Assembly (NCBI GenBank): GCA_028565635.1
Contig: JAOXYB010006012.1
Span: forward strand, 1 to 20,184
Length of the DNA: 20,184 bases
Direction of reading: 5' to 3'
Source: Phoronis ovalis
Taxonomy: Eukaryota > Phoronida > Phoronidae
Part shown: positions 12,701-18,700 of the stretch, one piece after another
Numbering within the stretch: the stretch's first letter is position 1
Layout: every line of letters begins with the position of its first letter
The notes under the pieces: model-generated
Databases searched by the model: none
What the model was told of the DNA's origin: nothing
Seen by the model: the letters and a program-made list of their open reading frames with translations, nothing else
Position numbers and translations under genes: made by a program

Positions 12701-15700
12701 GCATTGTTTTGGATGATTTGCCTTATTTGATGGGTGCATCTTGAATGAGGGTCAACAAGGGAGATATCTCTATCCAAATAAAAAGTACTAGAGGAGAATT
12801 GGTGCTAAAATTGCTGGCGAATGGAAATATACCGGGTTCCAAAATGCTAAATGAATCGTTTTAATGGGAATAGAGCATAACCTTTTTTATGCTGTTATTT
12901 TCATTGTGCCTTTGGAAGGATTTCTGCTAATTTGATGAAGGTATATGCTCTTCCGAGTAGGTGGCAAGTGCCATTCTTGTTTCTGTTGTAACTGACATTC
13001 CTTGAAACGATAGTGGCATCGAATGAAACCTACTTAAATGAATTTGGGGTGTGAACAATGACGTTGCGGTACCGAGATCTCTAGATTATTATAGTTTTAC
13101 ATGTTTGTTGATTTTGGGCTTGTAATAGTTAAGAAAGGAAGATTATTCTGAATGAGAAACTAGTGTGGAATATATTTCCATGGACAAATGTGCTATTTTT
13201 GAATATACCAGTCTTGATAGAAAGTTTGTTTTTTTTGCAGTGAAATGAAAAAAATTACATCCAAGCCTATAGTCTCGCTACCAGTGTCTTACCTCTTGCA
13301 GCCTGCTCCTTGCAAGTCATTCAGGCGTTTACATGAAGCAGTGAAAAAAAAATTTGAAGAAGTTATTAACAAATGGTTCAAACCAGTTCCATCCCATCCA
13401 TTGTATTATTATTATTGTCCACCATACTTTCAGAATATGCAGTCAGTAAGTAGCCTAAATTTACGTGACACCAGACAAGACTTAAATAATATTTATGATG
13501 GCGAATATACTCCATATTTTAACTTATGCCTCGGTTATGTATTATAATCATTAATATTATTAACTGTACATGCAGATAATTTGTTTTGGAGATGGAGGTC
13601 CAAATGAATTTAAAATATTTTCCTGGAATTTAGTACATTTACAAATATTTCTTTTAAAACAAAAAAGTTAATCTAATGAAAGTAGATGTAACTTGCCATC
13701 AAAAAGTAGAATGCTAAGATGATGAAAAACACTGATTCATAATACGCAAAATAATAAATATTACCATGTGTGCTGAACCTGCTCATTGTGTAGTATGAAA
13801 TCCTTTTAATTGGTGAATGTTGTATTTCAGATTGGTACAGAAACTGAGGATCAGATTATTGGTCTAAGTACTGGTAAAGAGGGAGAAGAGAGTGAAATGT
13901 TTATCTCAGACTATGAACCAGAAGAAAGGAGACCCTCAAGTGATAGGGTATGGGTTATACTTAAAGCATGGTACAATATTGCATATAGTTATGTGTTCAC
14001 TGAGTGCATCTTGCGACTATTAAAAAAAGTGGTATGAGAGCTATTGCTCAATTTAATTTTTGGTTTTTGTTTTGTGCTAAAAAATATTGTAGTTCCAGTG
14101 ATTCTTGAATGTATCTTAACACTTGAGTTACTTTCTAGGTAAGGTTTATAATTGCTCTCTCTATGTATAAGTTATGAATAGCACTAATATATCAACTGCT
14201 TAATGCTTGTAGGATTCTATTCACTCAAATATTGACACTGAGTCTTTAGAATGTTCATTAGATGAACAGTCTCTTTCTGACTCGGGGGATGATGAAGTAC
14301 CTCCGCTGTTTTTACATTTGTCTTGTGCACTCAAGACAAAATCTTCCTTTGACAGTAAAGCTGTAACAGTTATTCCTACGTGCTTGGGTAAGTCTGACTC
14401 TATATAGTTTAATTAAATTGAAAATTTAGTTTCTTTGCCTCTTTTGCATTTACGTGTTGTATGTACTTTCCAACTCGGTGTGCCATTTAACGTTGATTGC
14501 ACCAAATGTATATCTTTAGAAGTTGTAATAACATTAAGCAATCAAAGCTGAGCCTCGTGATGTGACAGTGTGAACATAAATGCCTTTTAGAAACATGTAT
14601 GTGCTTATTCCTGTACAAATGCAAAATCGAACACAGACATACAATCTTAAGTGTCCTTTTGCGATTAACAAGTGACTTTTGTCTTGCTTTCAGGTGAACT
14701 AACAGATATTCTTCATGAACAATCAGAAATTGATATTAATGATCTCATAGTTACACTGGACATGACATGTTTGACATGGCGATTAGATTCAGAAACTGTG
14801 GTATCGAAACCAAGATATAACCGAGGGGTGTCATATGATGCAGAAGAACCTGAATCACCCCTAGTAACAGATAGGACATTTGACCGTGAAGATGCCTATA
14901 GTGCTATGACATCAACTGAAGGAGGGTGTGTCTTTATAATACTTATAAATAACGAGTGTCAGGAGGGGCTTGATTTAAACTTTGGTTTAACAGAAGTTAT
15001 ACGGTTATGTCATATATTGTGACTTTCATATTAAAAGTGATCTTTATTCCTTGTCAGTTTGTGAGTGTTAAACTTTTAATCACACCTGAGCAGAAGTATA
15101 TCAGATGAGGCTTAAAATTTACCTACATACAGTATATATACATATATATACAAGCTACACATTTGTCCATTACAGTCCATTTTTGTTTACATTTGTTACA
15201 TAGAATTGACTATTTGGACCTTCTTTCCTCAATCAGAAACAAATATGCAATCATTCCCAACTTCATTGGGCTTTTAAGTCACTCATATTAATAAATATAA
15301 TTATAATTAGACATGGAAACACATGATATAATCAAAAAATGCCAGGAAAATGTAAAACAGACTGGCATATTAAATGTTAATTTTTGAAGATTTTCAGCTA
15401 AGACTGTGATACCTTGAATCTACAATGTAGTTATATTAACTGAGGTAAACAATGTTTTCTGTTTAGTTTTCATGGAGGTACAGACCCTATGACAAGTTTA
15501 CCTGAGTTTCAACACAATGCAGTAATATCCTGCCAGGAACAGGTAAGTTTGTTTTATTGACGGTGTACTATTCTAATAAACTAAATGTAAATGCTCATAT
15601 TGATCTTAGACAGCATTTTTGGTGCAAAATATCATTTTTCAATAAGTATATTTAAGTTGATGCTGTTCTAATCTGTAATGAAGTTTAATTTTATTATCTT

Positions 15701-18700
15701 AATTGTAAATGTTTTATTCTGGTAAAACAAAGTATAGATGAATTTATGTTGAAAATGTAATGATAGATATTAATTACTTCATGATATATTATTTTTCCTT
15801 TAATTTTTAGATTGAATGGCTGTTGAGGGATGAAATAGCATCAGCTTTAAGAAATACTGCTCCCATTACCTCAGATATATTGGAATTAGTTACAAACCAT
15901 GTGAAGGGTGTTAAAGGAAAACCATCCTGCACTTGTGACCAAGTTCCACTGCAGTTTGTGTTTGGACCAGAACAAAGCCTTCCTAAATTTACAGAGGTAG
16001 GTACAAAATGAATTTCATTTTCGGCTTGTGTGACTGTCCTTTGCATTGTGACATGGCTGCTAGTACTTACCGAGATGTGTTTGTCACTTACCTTCCGTAC
16101 ATAAATGTGACTTTGTTTCCATGTAATAACACACAATTACATGTGCATGTAGTTAATAATATTGCTATGTTTGTTCATCATGGGCTAAAGTTGAAAGGCA
16201 ATAGTATCAATTTAAAGTCTAAAGTCTGTTAATTTGTATGAAATTTATGCTTCTACTCCATTTAGTATTTTTGTATAACAGCAAAAGTTGCCTAGTGTTA
16301 TCTTTACTAAAGAAAAATAAACTGTAGCTCTACTTTGTGACATTACTATTGTGGACAAGTTAGATTTTGTGTGATAACTTTGTATGCGCAGACATATTGA
16401 GATATGTTGTGTTTCCTCAGACGTTTAATGGATCCATTCTACAAAATGAAATTAATATTGCAATTTATTTAACACCAAAAGTTTCTACAGGTGTGTCTAA
16501 TTATGTGTGTTAAGATTTTTTGGGAAATTGCTAGATTATTTATAACATAACAGGACACTTAGTTTTGAAAGTGTTTGATATATGTTATATTTCTTTATCG
16601 TAGCAATTTGTGTTGATGAATCTGCCCGGTTATCATCTGAACCATGAAGGGGACTATTATTTCTTAGCAACAGACCGTGCTCGTATTAGAACTTTAGAAC
16701 ATGCTAGAGCAGTTAATATGAAACTAGAGCAACTCAGTCGAGAACAGTCTCCCGAGAAAGATAAGAGAAAAGGATCTGATGACGTTGACGTTTTCCATGA
16801 CCAATCATTTATTGCATTAGATAAAGATCCAGTGTGTGAAGACATATTAAGAGATAATCGTGAAGGGAGTTTTCAGCCGGAGAATATCAAAATAAGTCTA
16901 CTGAAGCCGACTCCAGAAAGAGAAACTGGCAATGCTGATGATTTAGACAACAGCAGTGGAAGCTCTATTCAGGTATGCAGATCAGATTATGTGCTAATCA
17001 CAAGCTCTAGCCTGGTCTTACATTTAAAAGGAATTATGTTTGCCTTTGATTGGTGTTGTTTTAATTGTCATATTCATGGATAACTTGATGTTGCAGTATA
17101 TGGCTTTTGCATGCTTAGGTTCGTAACACATTTCAAATATCATGATGTCTTGGATCAGTTGTGATTAGCCCATGCATGTTACATACTATTAAGTCTTGGT
17201 AGCTAACCATCAGTACAATGTGCACAGTATAAATGGTTAGTAAAGCTTTCTGAATTAGCTAAAGGGGAACAAGCTTGTCTTCAGGTTCTTGATGAAGGTG
17301 ACCATCAATTTCAAACTGAGGCAAATCGGCAACCAAGTGTTTCAGAGGTTCTAGAAGCTGCTAGCCAGTCACTTGCCAAATCACCAGATGTCATCAGTCG
17401 TATACAGTCGGAAACTGCCATTACTATGAGGCACAAAAGTAGTGGATCTGATAGCAGTAACAGAGCCAGTGGTACCCTCATATCAGAGTCGAAGTTAGTT
17501 TCTGTATTAAAAACCAGTCAGTCTGAAGGTATGTTAAAGGAGATTACCTGTAGTATGGGCATGCGACTAATAGCTATTTGGAGAATGAATGTAATTTGTA
17601 CAAAAGCACGTTTGATTGATAATGTAATTAGTCTTTACTAGATAGAATCAGTTCTGTACATAACCTAATCGTTGCTATATTTGCTATATTTATATTTATA
17701 AATAGAATTTTCTAATACTTGTTTGCTCAGCTTATGTCAAGGGAGTTAAAACAGCATAAAAAGTATTGTGTATTTTATCAACTCAAGGAAAGTGGAATGA
17801 TCTCAAATTAACAAAAAATAAAATGAACAATATTTTTGACTTATTTTCTGTAGGTAACAACAGGGAAGGTCAGTTAGTTCTCAGTGGTAGAAGAGTTACA
17901 ATAAAAAAATCAGCAAGCACAGAAAATTTACAGACATCAAAGTCCACTAGCTCAACAGATTTTGGCAATGTTAAGTCTATACTACGTCATAAGCGTTATG
18001 CAAGTACACCTCAAACTCCCGTAGCAATAATTTCTCTACAGAATACGCCTGACACGCCTCGTTCTCGTCATTCTTCTGGACCAAATGTCTTGCAAGGTGC
18101 CTCTGGGTCAAAATCATTACAAGGTTCTCTTGGGTCAAGGTCATTACAAGGTTCCTCAGGATCAAGATCAAGACATACTTCAGGGCAACCACTCACTCCA
18201 CTAGAAAGAAAACTATCCAGTGTCTTCAGCAGTAGTAGAGGGAGCTACACAGAAGCAGGTAAGTAGGTCTTCTATACTCTGTCCAATGTTATATAGGGTG
18301 ATAGCACATCCATTATGTTGGTCAAGACTGCTTGCTATATATTTATAGTCTGGGGCATATATGTGTTCCCCAAATATTTCCTTATTTCATGAAGAGGTAC
18401 GCATGTAATAGATGTGAATTCCATATGTGTGTACCTCTCATGATCTGATGATTCAATAAGGAAACATTTGTGGGACGCAAATATGTCCAACTATAAACTT
18501 TATTTCTTCAAATTATAAAGTACTAATTTTTCACTGGATAAAAGTGGGTACTTAATTAGTGTTTGGTGAGACGTATAAAGGAAGCACTTGCTTAGTACTG
18601 ATTAGGATGAGATCTATGGCATAAATAAAAATATGCACATGAAATTGCTACAGTAATAGTTATCACTCGAAAAATGGACCCATTTCTAGGATTTAAATTT

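Noticed and set aside
12544-12777. 77-codon open frame on the - strand
   Set aside because: Falls wholly within the interspersed repeat; not a recognisable transposase or reverse transcriptase.
15807-16136. 109-codon open frame on the - strand
   Set aside because: Antisense shadow of the strongly conserved VPLQFVFGPEQSL exon.
17977-18192. 71-codon - strand frame with repeated short peptide
   Set aside because: The repeat is the antisense reading of the coding 27 bp triplication.
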